From a virus: 35,640 nucleotides of DNA. The position numbers were made by a program, and so were the translations under genes. Positions 9,923-17,538 of this stretch are shown here, piece after piece. The stretch is from positions 1 to 35,640 of the IMG/VR virus record IMGVR_UViG_3300030451_006744, one strand, 5' to 3'. Under the pieces are notes generated by a model. That model ran no database searches. It was not told where the DNA came from and saw only the letters and a program-made list of their open reading frames with translations. How positions within the stretch are numbered: the first letter of the stretch is position 1; every line of letters starts with the position of its first letter.

Positions 9923-11407
9923 TTATTCTATCGGATCACCGGCTTGCGGTTCGTCGGATGGTGCCCCTGATTCTGTTTGGGTACCCCATAACTCTGGAGA
10001 ATCTTCTGCTCTAATCAGAACATAATCAATGTACTCGCGACCATTTTGAATTTGCTGCGACCACAAAGATAACCAGAAGGTATAATCTGCCCATGAACCC
10101 CAAACTTGACAACCTTCAGACCATGCCCAAGCTGAGCCGTCTGCTCTTAAACCACCAACGTTGGCAGCGACTCCATCTCCCATGTGAGGCCCGGTACCGT
10201 GAATTTGACACTGTGCACAACCTTTAATTGAATTTGGATCATAGTCAAATACATCGTCGTTATTGGTGTCTCGATAAGCTTGAACTGGGTCAGGTCCATC
10301 ACCAGCAAAACCAGTGCCGCTATCCGAGTTCCTACCTCGCACCTTACCATCTGAAGGGGCGCCTTTATAGTATGTTTTTTGGCCAGCCGATGCGGTACGG
10401 CCCGGATATGCGCCGTGACTAGTAGGAAAGTCTGCATGGTACTGTGGGGCAGATGGTGTCATAATAGCAATACCACCTGTTCGACCATCCATCATTGCTG
10501 GCCGGCCGGGACGGGTGGTACCGGGCCAGACATAGACATGCTGTGTACCAGCATCATCAGTATACATACAAATAATCTTATCATCAAAAGAGTTGTTAGA
10601 TCTAGTGTTTGTATTTCTGATTCCCATAAGATTTAACATGAATGGATCGTCATACCAAGTATACCCTAGTTCTTCATAATAAGCTCTAGCTACGTCGTGG
10701 AGGCCCGATGCGGCCTCACCTTCAATATGTTCAGAAGAGTCGCTCACGGGCCATGAGGAGGGATCTCCTCCATATCCTCCGACATTGGCATGATTACCAC
10801 CTACGGTACTTCGGTTACCTGCTGCATTCATAGATTCTGCTAGGCCGTCACAAACTTCCGAGATATTGTTTGTACCCTTTCCTTTGCTGAATCTTCCAAC
10901 ATAGATTGGCGCAGACATTTTACCAGCAGATGGGCCTTTTTCAAATTCAACCCATACAATATCCCCCATTTTTGGCTCTGGCAAATTTCCGTCGCCGCCC
11001 TCTTTGTCTGAAGCACTATAGGCCATTGGGTGCATACCTACTAGTTTCTTTACCTTGTCGTTAAAGTTGGCGCCGCCGCCACCATCGGGAGGAAGAGCAC
11101 ATGGGTCTTGAATACCGCTGTGTAGCTCCGGTATTCTGATTCTAAATTCATACCTTTCTTTACCACCAAAACCAAGAAATCCACCAGATTTTGTAGTCTT
11201 GACTTCACTGATTACCATTGCTTTGTATCTGTTAACACCCTTAAAGGTATTAAGGGATGCGCCCTTTTGCATCGTTTCGTGAAACTTTGTAAAAAAGTTG
11301 TTGTTGTCCATTGATGGACCAACAGTTTCTTTATAATCACCCGGGGATTGTATAGCACTAGGATTTAGTGTGCCGGGAAGATATCTATCATCACCTTTTT
11401 CAGCCAT
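9923..11407 (-). CDS. gp5-like tail hub: OB-fold plus putative L,D-transpeptidase-like domain
   Basis: A 494-aa protein. Residues about 57-180 fit the gp5 OB-fold: YKAMVISEV, YEFRIRIPEL, then GMHPMAYSAS, PKMGDIVWVEFEKG and APIYVGRF, with an insertion at the Cys-Ala-Leu-Pro loop. In T4, gp5 is the central hub and carries a lysozyme domain. Here no lysozyme motif is seen. The C-terminal region (about 240-475) instead contains QIHGTGPHMGDG (H403) and WSEGCQVW (C433), which resembles the His ... Ser-x-Gly-Cys arrangement of YkuD L,D-transpeptidase-fold enzymes. It may open peptidoglycan during injection. The ATG overlaps the stop of the upstream gene by one base (TAATG). The OB-fold is fairly sure. 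The catalytic domain is a motif-level guess. Confidence 0.65.
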   Translation of the reverse strand: MAEKGDDRYLPGTLNPSAIQSPGDYKETVGPSMDNNNFFTKFHETMQKGASLNTFKGVNRYKAMVISEVKTTKSGGFLGFGGKERYEFRIRIPELHSGIQDPCALPPDGGGGANFNDKVKKLVGMHPMAYSASDKEGGDGNLPEPKMGDIVWVEFEKGPSAGKMSAPIYVGRFSKGKGTNNISEVCDGLAESMNAAGNRSTVGGNHANVGGYGGDPSSWPVSDSSEHIEGEAASGLHDVARAYYEELGYTWYDDPFMLNLMGIRNTNTRSNNSFDDKIICMYTDDAGTQHVYVWPGTTRPGRPAMMDGRTGGIAIMTPSAPQYHADFPTSHGAYPGRTASAGQKTYYKGAPSDGKVRGRNSDSGTGFAGDGPDPVQAYRDTNNDDVFDYDPNSIKGCAQCQIHGTGPHMGDGVAANVGGLRADGSAWAWSEGCQVWGSWADYTFWLSLWSQQIQNGREYIDYVLIRAEDSPELWGTQTESGAPSDEPQAGDPIE

Positions 11408-11697
11408 TACATTGTATCTCCCGTATTGATCATGTCCATAAGTTCTTGTTTATCTTGATCAGATAGTGAATCCGACTTGACTTGCTCTTGTTTGTGAACT
11501 AGGCTTGCAATCTTTACCAGTTGCTCGTTTGAACGCTGTAGAGTCTCTACATACTTCGCGGCGACTTGACCCACTGATTCGTGTGCGTCTGCTTTTGAAG
11601 TCATATAGTTAATCGCATCATTCAACAATTCTTTCGTAACCTCTCTATCGGCACGAATATTGTCAACGACTTCTGATATGTATTGATCTAATTTCAC
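11407..11697 (-). CDS. Small helical protein, unknown
   Basis: A 96-aa protein with no recognised family. It is predicted almost wholly helical and charged (for example YISEVVDNIRADREVTKELL and RSNEQLVKIASLVHKQEQ), so it may be a coiled-coil adaptor. The start chosen is GTG at 11697. It overlaps the sigma gene's stop as GTGA and has GGAG four bases upstream. An in-frame GTG six codons earlier (11715) lacks a comparable site. It is coupled to the sigma gene before it and to the tail hub gene after it, so it may be a tail-assembly or sigma-associated factor, but nothing in the sequence decides this. Confidence 0.7.
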   Translation of the reverse strand: MKLDQYISEVVDNIRADREVTKELLNDAINYMTSKADAHESVGQVAAKYVETLQRSNEQLVKIASLVHKQEQVKSDSLSDQDKQELMDMINTGDTM

Positions 11698-12395
11698 AAT
11701 TCTCCACCATTCCACTTTTCTTTGAAGGTCTTATATCTCTTACGCATTTTATTCAGATTATTGACAACCTGTTTTGTATTCAATCCAGTGATTTCCCTCA
11801 AGTAAAGATAAATAGCTTTTTTGTTAAAAATTTCTATGTCGTCTGGGTTCGATAGTAGAATTTTAACTGCTTCGTATACTTTTCTTTCATTTTCTTTCAT
11901 GGTTGCCACATCCCATGACTCCATCTCTTTCCACAACAATTCCCAGAATTCTCTTTCAATTCTTTCCGGCAAATATTTGTTTGTTGTTGACATGTGGTCT
12001 AAATGAGCTTGGCTCGACAAAGACTCTAAATCTGTCTCTCTTACTAGTCTTTTTTGCTGTCTTTTAACTTTATGAATAAACCAATTTTTAGTAATTACCG
12101 AAAAATATGAAAATGCTTTTGAACCTTTACTTGGATCATACTTATCTAAAATTGTTGTCAACCAAATTTTACACTCTTCTTGCAGTTCTTCAATGTTTGG
12201 CAAGTTTGTAAATCTATATGTAAATACAATTTTGTCAACCATTTCAGAAAAAGCAGGACCAATTAGTGTTTCGTATAAAAATGTCCTCTCTCGATGATCA
12301 TCTGTTTGAGCGTATTTGATGATTGCGTCTTCATGTTCTTTTCTAAAATATTGTTTTTTTGGATCTTTCTTGCTGCTACGTCTGCGGGGCGGCAT
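11694..12395 (-). CDS. Late-transcription sigma factor, gp55-like
   Basis: A 233-aa sigma70-family protein. Residues about 70-115 match region 2: an acidic ELQEECKIWL helix, then LDKYDPSKGSKAFSYFSVIT and KNWFIHKVKRQQKRL, the core-binding and -10-recognition helices. A C-terminal helix-turn-helix-like stretch (about 195-225, LREITGLNTKQVVNNLNKMR) may be a reduced region 4. T4 gp55 is shorter (185 aa) and directs RNA polymerase to TATAAATA late promoters together with gp33 and the sliding clamp, neither of which is in this window. The gene overlaps its upstream neighbour by 20 bases, and its own AGGAGG lies inside that neighbour's coding sequence. Adjacency to tail genes fits a late-gene regulator. 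Confidence 0.85.
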   Translation of the reverse strand: MPPRRRSSKKDPKKQYFRKEHEDAIIKYAQTDDHRERTFLYETLIGPAFSEMVDKIVFTYRFTNLPNIEELQEECKIWLTTILDKYDPSKGSKAFSYFSVITKNWFIHKVKRQQKRLVRETDLESLSSQAHLDHMSTTNKYLPERIEREFWELLWKEMESWDVATMKENERKVYEAVKILLSNPDDIEIFNKKAIYLYLREITGLNTKQVVNNLNKMRKRYKTFKEKWNGGEL

Positions 12396-12735
12396 CTATT
12401 TCTTCCTCCTCTTCTACCATTACTTCAGTCACCCCGTCTTCAGTTTCAAATAAATCATAAAAATCCTCATATAGTTCCAAAGATGCTTCTAGCTCAGTAG
12501 TGTGCTGCATCAGGGCTCCTAGGGTTTCATCACCATAAAACATCTCTAGCTCATATACATTTCTTAGGTGCTTCGCATACACGCTGACAGAGTTTCTTAA
12601 ATCGTTTAAATTATCAGAAATAAACGCTAATTGAATTATTGAATTGCGCGCATACCAAATTAATACAGCATTAATGATCAAAGAAATTAAAAATAGCAAG
12701 CATACTAGTACAACGTATTGTATAGGTATTGTCAT
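12376..12735 (-). CDS. Small membrane protein with acidic tail
   Basis: A 119-aa protein of unknown function. One strong transmembrane helix covers residues about 7-29 (VVLVCLLFLISLIINAVLIW). It is followed by a helical, probably coiled-coil region (about 35-95) and an acidic C-terminus with a run of Glu near residue 107. The layout suggests a single-pass inner-membrane protein with a cytoplasmic or periplasmic coiled coil. A spanin component or holin-like role is possible, but no lipoprotein partner is adjacent, so I do not assign one. It overlaps the zinc-ribbon gene as ATGA and the sigma gene by 20 bases. Confidence 0.75.
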   Translation of the reverse strand: MTIPIQYVVLVCLLFLISLIINAVLIWYARNSIIQLAFISDNLNDLRNSVSVYAKHLRNVYELEMFYGDETLGALMQHTTELEASLELYEDFYDLFETEDGVTEVMVEEEEEIDAAPQT

Positions 12736-12992
12736 TTTTCTACTAGCTCCTCATTTCTCATATTGCGCTTTTGCTTGTCAAGTTGTTCTCTAGCTTCCTG
12801 AATATGTTGTTCCACTTTTTCTTTTGGTTCTTCTTTTGTGTTCTTGCTTTTATTATAAGATGGCTTAGATAACATTTTGTAAAATCCATCTTGCGCCAAA
12901 CACTGTGGACATTCTTGCAAAACCGTACTCATAGAGTGGAACACCTTTGATACAGTTTCGCAAGATTCACAATAATAAGAGTATCGCGGCAT
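12732..12992 (-). CDS. FmdB-type zinc-ribbon protein
   Basis: An 86-aa protein. Residues 1-45 form a zinc ribbon of the FmdB regulatory-protein type: PRYSYYC8-ES-C11, then QEC28-PQ-C31 followed by a conserved aromatic-rich end (DGFYKMLSKPSY). The remainder is a highly charged Lys/Glu helix. Such ribbons are common in T4-like marine phages as small putative transcription regulators, but their function is not established. The start overlaps the upstream gene by one base (TAATG), and the stop overlaps the membrane protein's start (ATGA). Placement right before the late sigma factor hints at a link with transcription. Confidence 0.8.
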   Translation of the reverse strand: MPRYSYYCESCETVSKVFHSMSTVLQECPQCLAQDGFYKMLSKPSYNKSKNTKEEPKEKVEQHIQEAREQLDKQKRNMRNEELVEK

Positions 12993-13186
12993 TATTCAGC
13001 GTCAGCTGCTGCTCGAACAATTGGTGGATTTAAGACCACTAGGCCCTGTTCCGACTGCTTAAGCTTCATTTCCTTAAGTGTTGGGACAATATCTGATTGT
13101 TCCAACAGGCTGCGCTGTAAAGCCATCATAACGGCTCCAATGGCTTGATCTGAAAGGTGCAGGTTGTTTGTTTCGTTGTTGCTCAT
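12992..13186 (-). CDS. Hypothetical 64-aa protein
   Basis: No recognised family. The start is taken at 13186, where ATG overlaps the stop of the upstream HAD gene (ATGA) and follows GGAG. A longer reading from 13210 has no ribosome site of its own. The protein has a helical middle (QAIGAVMMALQRSLLEQSDIV) and a short strand-like end (GLVVLNPPIV). It sits within an unbroken coupled gene series, which supports it being real. Confidence 0.65.
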   Translation of the reverse strand: MSNNETNNLHLSDQAIGAVMMALQRSLLEQSDIVPTLKEMKLKQSEQGLVVLNPPIVRAAADAE

Positions 13187-13494
13187 TTGGCTTCTCCTTT
13201 GTTCTCCCATACTGATGGGTTCATTGCTTTATCGTCTATAAACAAATCATAGACTGGTTTACCTAATCTCAGCTCATGGTGTTTTACTCCCCATGACTTA
13301 AGTTGTTTTTTGGTAACATCATACCAATCAATGCCGGTTCCTGAACCTCTAGCAGTCCAGTACACGACAGTGTGTCCTTCTTCATAATACTTGTTTGCCT
13401 TTTTAATATTTTCTTCAATAGGCTTAGACAAGCTATAATCTCTACTATCAGGGGTTTTTGCGATTGTCTCATCAATATCAATATATACAATCAT
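13183..13494 (-). CDS. Small HAD-family phosphatase
   Basis: A 103-aa protein with the full set of HAD motifs in minimal form. Motif I is YID6-I-D8-ET, motif II is Thr47 in YWTARG, the motif III lysine is K79 in GKP, and the acidic pair D87-D88 lies in LFIDDKA. There is no room for a cap domain, as in KdsC-like or capsule-biosynthesis phosphatases that act on sugar phosphates. It could remove the phosphate in a nonulosonic acid or heptose pathway. It is joined by ATGA overlaps to the PhyH gene upstream and the 64-aa gene downstream, and marks the end of the glycan island. The substrate is unknown. Confidence 0.8.
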   Translation of the reverse strand: MIVYIDIDETIAKTPDSRDYSLSKPIEENIKKANKYYEEGHTVVYWTARGSGTGIDWYDVTKKQLKSWGVKHHELRLGKPVYDLFIDDKAMNPSVWENKGEAK

Positions 13495-14438
13495 ACTCTC
13501 TCCATAAAGTCATATAAATATTTGTCCTCGGGGGCAAGGTCATCAAAAGTATCTTTCAAAACAGGATGAATTGCCTCTGGCGGTGCATCAAATCCTCTGT
13601 CTCCGCACTCGGGATGAATAAGATAATTAAGGGTCAGCATCAGCCTTTCTCCCGATTCTAGCTTAAGGCCTTTGTGAAACCCATTTGTAGTTGCAACAAT
13701 CAGATCTCCGTAATTTGCTGTTAAATTTATAATTCTATCTTTCCCATAAATGCTTTCAATTTTGTCATCCGGCCAACGGTGAATTGACCACCATGGAGGA
13801 TCAGATGGCATCATGCGATTTGAATTTTTTACATAAGTAAAAGGTCCGTTTTCTTTTGTAACGTCGTTAAAATATGTAAAAAACTTAATAAGCCTGATAG
13901 GGCTATTAAAGTCCTTATGAAACATGTTAGTTCCGACATTTTTAGATTTGTCGGCGGTGCTCATCCTGAGATTTGTAGTTCCTAGGCCCGCCGGGGCTCC
14001 TAGGAATGCCGCTGCGATGGCTTGAATCTTTGGGTGTGTTGCCATCTTGTTTGTTATTGGTATATTTTTTAATGGATGAATGATTTTTGTATGAACTCCG
14101 TTTTGAGGATAATTCACCTTTTTAGGATCTGCACTTCTCATCATCTCAATTGTCTGATTTTTTACTTCGTCTAGCAGTTCAGTGTCCCAAAAATTTTCAA
14201 TTTTGTAGTAACCCTGTTCTTCAATTGTCTTGACAATATCCAAAACTTCAGGAGTAATTCTATCCATCTGTGCTGAATGCTCTTCTCTGCGTTGCCTCTG
14301 CAGCTGTATCCAATGATTCAAAAACCTAGTGCCACCTCGATAAAAATAATCAGGATTGTTTGGCTCAATCCATGATTGAGCTGTTTGCAGGCTTTGGTTT
14401 ATCCCATATTTTGTTTGAGACAGATCTTTGGTGTACAT
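13491..14438 (-). CDS. PhyH-like Fe(II)/2-oxoglutarate dioxygenase
   Basis: A 315-aa protein of the phytanoyl-CoA dioxygenase family. The iron-binding triad is visible: H174-x-D176 in MFHKDFN and the distal H255 in GFHKG, followed about ten residues later by an Arg (GERLMLTLNYL) that would bind 2-oxoglutarate. ENGPFTYV between them is also typical of the family. Such enzymes hydroxylate small molecules or lipids, and several occur in marine phages and in surface-polysaccharide clusters. Given its neighbours (sulfotransferase, cupin), hydroxylation of a sugar, acyl chain or amino acid is likely. The first 60 residues are an unassigned helical extension. It overlaps the sulfotransferase stop by one base. 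Confidence 0.8.
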   Translation of the reverse strand: MYTKDLSQTKYGINQSLQTAQSWIEPNNPDYFYRGGTRFLNHWIQLQRQRREEHSAQMDRITPEVLDIVKTIEEQGYYKIENFWDTELLDEVKNQTIEMMRSADPKKVNYPQNGVHTKIIHPLKNIPITNKMATHPKIQAIAAAFLGAPAGLGTTNLRMSTADKSKNVGTNMFHKDFNSPIRLIKFFTYFNDVTKENGPFTYVKNSNRMMPSDPPWWSIHRWPDDKIESIYGKDRIINLTANYGDLIVATTNGFHKGLKLESGERLMLTLNYLIHPECGDRGFDAPPEAIHPVLKDTFDDLAPEDKYLYDFMERV

Positions 14439-15121
14439 TATTTTAAACCCTTTGGTATATTATACCCGAATCTTTCATAATCTTCAGCATAATAATCAAA
14501 AAAATTGTTGCGTAAAGTTGTAGAATCCTTTAAAATGTTAATTAATTTTTTTCTAGTTTCTGGTGTTTGAGGGCCAAACGTTTTTGCTGGGTTTTCGTGT
14601 CTTCGAAATTCTGTCATTGTCCAAGGAATACGTAGACCGTAATGATCGCGTAAGTAATGCATGTGATTACCGACGGCTTCAACACGTCCCACATAAACAG
14701 TCTTATTGTTTATCCATGTTACCTGCTTGTTAAACATTCGATCAAGCTTTTCAGGGTCTGTTTCGAAATCCCATAATTCTTTTGGTTGTCTAATATTTTC
14801 TTTGCTTAGCATCTCGACAACTTCATTCATTGAAATGTTTTGTATAAGCTCGTCTTTTCTGAGGCGCCAAAGGTATACGCTAATAAATCTATCGAGGGGA
14901 TCTCTACAAAAAATAAAATTGTTCCAATCTTTATACTCGTCTAATCCATTGATTTGTGTTGCAGTAGCATGACAGCTAGCCCCTTGCGGATGCTGTAACA
15001 ACACCCTCATCACTGTGGTTCCTGCATTTTTTGGAATGTGCACAAAGAACATCTTATTTCTTTTAAACGGCCCTATTAAAGTTCTTACTCTGTTTAGCTG
15101 CCTAGGATCTGTTGTAGTCAT
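14438..15121 (-). CDS. PAPS-dependent sulfotransferase
   Basis: A 227-aa protein of the Sulfotransfer_2 type. The 5'-phosphosulfate loop is clear near residues 28-36 (HIPKNAGTT), and the 3'-phosphate-binding motif follows at about 72-83 (CRDPLDRFISVY, Arg and Ser both present). These enzymes move sulfate from PAPS to hydroxyl groups of sugars or lipids. The start chosen is ATG at 15121 with GAGGA six bases upstream. A GTG one codon earlier is less likely. It overlaps the cupin gene by 20 bases. No PAPS-making genes are visible, so the host would have to supply PAPS. Confidence 0.85.
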   Translation of the reverse strand: MTTTDPRQLNRVRTLIGPFKRNKMFFVHIPKNAGTTVMRVLLQHPQGASCHATATQINGLDEYKDWNNFIFCRDPLDRFISVYLWRLRKDELIQNISMNEVVEMLSKENIRQPKELWDFETDPEKLDRMFNKQVTWINNKTVYVGRVEAVGNHMHYLRDHYGLRIPWTMTEFRRHENPAKTFGPQTPETRKKLINILKDSTTLRNNFFDYYAEDYERFGYNIPKGLK

Positions 15122-15443
15122 CACTAATCCTCACAATATCATCTTCTCCAAAATATTCACCATGTTGTACTTCAATAAAGATTACAGCCTCTTCTGTGTC
15201 GTTCTCGATCCTATGTTTCATACTAGTAGGAATCGTAATGGTGTCCCCAGCTTTGTATCTTGTGGTTATATCATCAAGAGTGATAAGAGCTTTACCCTGC
15301 ACAATTGTCCACACTTCTGAGCGCTTGTGGTGATATTGGTAACTCAAACGTTGACCGGGGTTTACTGTTATTCTTTTTACTTTGCAGTATTCAGATTCTA
15401 ACAAGTTTTCAAACATTCCCCATGGTCTTTCTTCTGTATACAT
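15102..15443 (-). CDS. Mannose-6-phosphate isomerase, type II cupin
   Basis: A 113-aa single-domain cupin equal to the C-terminal domain of bifunctional ManC/AlgA proteins. Family marks run the whole length: RPWG (6-9), PGQRLSYQYHHKRSEVW (29-45) with Q36, H38 and E43 as metal ligands, GDTITIP, H77, and the closing EVQHGEYFGEDDIVR then DDYNR. It would convert fructose-6-phosphate and mannose-6-phosphate, feeding mannose-derived sugars to the neighbouring transferases. The guanylyltransferase half of ManC is absent, although a separate nucleotidyltransferase lies at 19998. Start and stop overlap the neighbouring genes, with a TAATG junction to the GDPD gene. Confidence 0.88.
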   Translation of the reverse strand: MYTEERPWGMFENLLESEYCKVKRITVNPGQRLSYQYHHKRSEVWTIVQGKALITLDDITTRYKAGDTITIPTSMKHRIENDTEEAVIFIEVQHGEYFGEDDIVRISDDYNRS

Positions 15444-15877
15444 TATAAATCCTTGTATTTTTCGATGTAGTCACTGCATATTGCACTGCAGTTTTCAATA
15501 ATTCCGCTGTACCCTAGTTCGGGCATTACACATACCGAGCGTTCTACCAGTTTTTTGTTTGGATATGTCCAGATATATCCCCTAGACGTTATGGTTATAT
15601 CATCAATGTTGTGGTAAAAACAATGAATATCATTGTCAATTAACAGCCTAGCTGCTTCCACATTTTTACAATGACACCAAATAGCTTCATTTTGTAAAAA
15701 TTGCAATGATATTGGATAAGATGGCTCATCATGTCCCAAAAAAATCTGTCCGTCATGGTACCATACATCTGCCTCTACACTATATCCACTTCCAATGGCT
15801 AATGAAAGGTACTCTGGTCTGTTTTCTAATTTAGGTACAGGACCAGCAATATTTCCTCTGTGGGCGATTAGGATCAT
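15443..15877 (-). CDS. Short glycerophosphodiester phosphodiesterase-like protein
   Basis: A 144-aa protein, much shorter than ordinary GDPD enzymes (about 240 aa or more). It still keeps the catalytic set: H6-R7 in IAHRGN, E35 and D37 in VEADVWYHDG, and H49 in LGHDEP. The TIM-barrel must be reduced, or the protein must dimerise. Short forms of this kind occur within polysaccharide clusters. It may hydrolyse glycerophosphodiester or another phosphodiester in an envelope glycan or lipid. It lies between a glycosyltransferase-like gene and the cupin, with no gap on either side. Confidence 0.75.
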   Translation of the reverse strand: MILIAHRGNIAGPVPKLENRPEYLSLAIGSGYSVEADVWYHDGQIFLGHDEPSYPISLQFLQNEAIWCHCKNVEAARLLIDNDIHCFYHNIDDITITSRGYIWTYPNKKLVERSVCVMPELGYSGIIENCSAICSDYIEKYKDL

Positions 15878-16675
15878 TTAAAACCTATGACCTTCTGTGT
15901 TTTTCTGAGAAGTTGCTCTATTGATGTCATGAAACATGTGGAGAACATATTGGTTTCTGTCTATTTCCATCTTAATCCCACGATTTCTATTTTCAAATAT
16001 ATCTTTCGAGTCCCAGTAGCTGTTGAACTGAATCTTCTTTCTCGCAGATTCATTATAATAATGCATTACTCCATCAAAAATATTTTCGCCCTTTTTGTTT
16101 CTACCTCGATATCCAATTGCTATATGTTCAAGAGATAACTCAGGGCTCCATTTGTGCGAAGAATAATAATCAGAATGACAAGCATATTTTTGTGCAGAAA
16201 GAGATTCAAAGGTAGGAAACTCTGCCATTGTTCTTATATCTTTCGCAGTAACATATTCTCTAAGATCAAACTTAGAAAAATTAATATACTCTGCTTCTGT
16301 GCTACTATTGCATGCTAGCATCTTTTGATTAACTTGGGAGAATAAACTATTTGGTAAATAAAAGTCCGATTTGTGAACCATATACCAATCGTAACCGCTA
16401 ATTTCTTTTACGTGAATTCTGAAGTCTTCACTGACTGACTCTGTTCTTTTGGTAACTTCAAATATTTCAAAGTTTTCAAATCTTAAATTTAGGTTATATT
16501 CTTCATATTTGTTTTCGATATAATCGTTGTCAATAGCGTCCGAGACATTGTATACAATAAAGGTTTTGAACCGGGGTGGTGCACCTACCTGATTTGCAAT
16601 ACTTTCTAGCGCCATATCAATATGCCGTTTTCCAAAAGTATTATGCACATGAAAAATATAACAAAGAGTGTTCAT
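15878..16675 (-). CDS. Putative glycosyltransferase-like protein
   Basis: A 265-aa protein without a sure family. The N-terminal half looks like a nucleotide-sugar-binding GT-A fold: LCYIFHVHNTFG as first strand, TFIVYNVSDAIDND, and YDWYMVHKSDFYLP (about residues 95-108) in the position of a DxD-type acidic motif. The C-terminal half is rich in aromatic residues and ends near YVLHMFHDINR. It overlaps its upstream glycosyltransferase as ATGA and directly abuts the GDPD gene. The context makes sugar transfer likely. It could also be a non-catalytic relative. Confidence 0.5.
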   Translation of the reverse strand: MNTLCYIFHVHNTFGKRHIDMALESIANQVGAPPRFKTFIVYNVSDAIDNDYIENKYEEYNLNLRFENFEIFEVTKRTESVSEDFRIHVKEISGYDWYMVHKSDFYLPNSLFSQVNQKMLACNSSTEAEYINFSKFDLREYVTAKDIRTMAEFPTFESLSAQKYACHSDYYSSHKWSPELSLEHIAIGYRGRNKKGENIFDGVMHYYNESARKKIQFNSYWDSKDIFENRNRGIKMEIDRNQYVLHMFHDINRATSQKNTEGHRF

Positions 16676-17538
16676 TTCTTCTTTACTCCAGCTAGCTTTT
16701 GTCCCTCGTCCGAATTAGTGTCTGGTATGTTTACATAATTCTTTTCTTTTAGCCTGTATACATCTTTTTCAAAATACGGATAGAATACATAATTTGGCAC
16801 CCTAGAATGTTTTATATTTTTTGAGTTTTGCAAGAACGTTTTCCAGTATTGTTTTGGCTCCACAGCAATATTATCGGGAAGCCATTTTGATTTTAATAAA
16901 TTCCAGTTTATAGTATGATAAGAAGAAGATCGTACATGCTCCGCTTCTCTTTCTGAGTTTCTATCTGGTCTGTACGGGAAATACCTTTGAACGTCAGGCA
17001 TGCTATTAAGCAAGTTAGTCTTAGCATTTATACTAGACATGTTCTTATTATACAGATATGCTCTAGTGTAGTAATCAAATTCTTGAAACCCAATACTGCA
17101 AAACCTTTCGTCCCAAAGACCAATTCGCCGCACAGCTTCCGGTGTGTAACTACACATCGCATCGCCAGCCTGCCCAGTAAAAAATGTATACTTTGTGTGA
17201 ATTTCAACCAATTTTGTTAGCCATTCTTTAGACCATGTGTTGTCGTCTTGGCAGTGAATCAAGATATCACAGTCTGGATTTGTTAGACTTTTAAATCCAT
17301 TTATAATTGCTTGATTCCAATTTCTTGCTAGGTGACCTGTGCTCCAGTCGGGACGTAAAGAATTGTGAATTATATTTACTTTTTTTTCGTATTTGGAATC
17401 CAAATGGAAATCAGAATGATTATTGATTACGTTAATGCTGACATCATAATCTCGCCAATCTGATTCAAATATGGATTTAAGGTTTCTATTAAGATCAGGA
17501 GGGTTCTTGTAGGTAACAATGTATATTTTTATTTTCAC
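16672..17538 (-). CDS. GT2-like glycosyltransferase (paralog A)
   Basis: A 288-aa GT-A-type transferase. The first strand KIKIYIVTYKNP, then INVINNHSD, and ILIHCQDDNTW (about residues 93-103) with a QDD motif in the DxD position support a family-2-like fold. It is a close paralog of the protein at 19165-20001. Shared stretches include GHLxRNWNQAIINGFK, PDCDILIHxQDD, YTFFxGQxGDAxCSY and GLWDERFC. The shared end (YYPYFEKDVY-like) shows the whole length is homologous. The donor and acceptor are unknown. It overlaps the ParB-like gene as ATGA. Confidence 0.78.
   Translation of the reverse strand: MKIKIYIVTYKNPPDLNRNLKSIFESDWRDYDVSINVINNHSDFHLDSKYEKKVNIIHNSLRPDWSTGHLARNWNQAIINGFKSLTNPDCDILIHCQDDNTWSKEWLTKLVEIHTKYTFFTGQAGDAMCSYTPEAVRRIGLWDERFCSIGFQEFDYYTRAYLYNKNMSSINAKTNLLNSMPDVQRYFPYRPDRNSEREAEHVRSSSYHTINWNLLKSKWLPDNIAVEPKQYWKTFLQNSKNIKHSRVPNYVFYPYFEKDVYRLKEKNYVNIPDTNSDEGQKLAGVKKK

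Noticed and set aside
10147-10437. A 96-codon minus-strand frame inside the tail hub gene
   Set aside because: It overlaps the hub's coding sequence in another frame, has no family marks, and the hub frame has clear motifs at this place.
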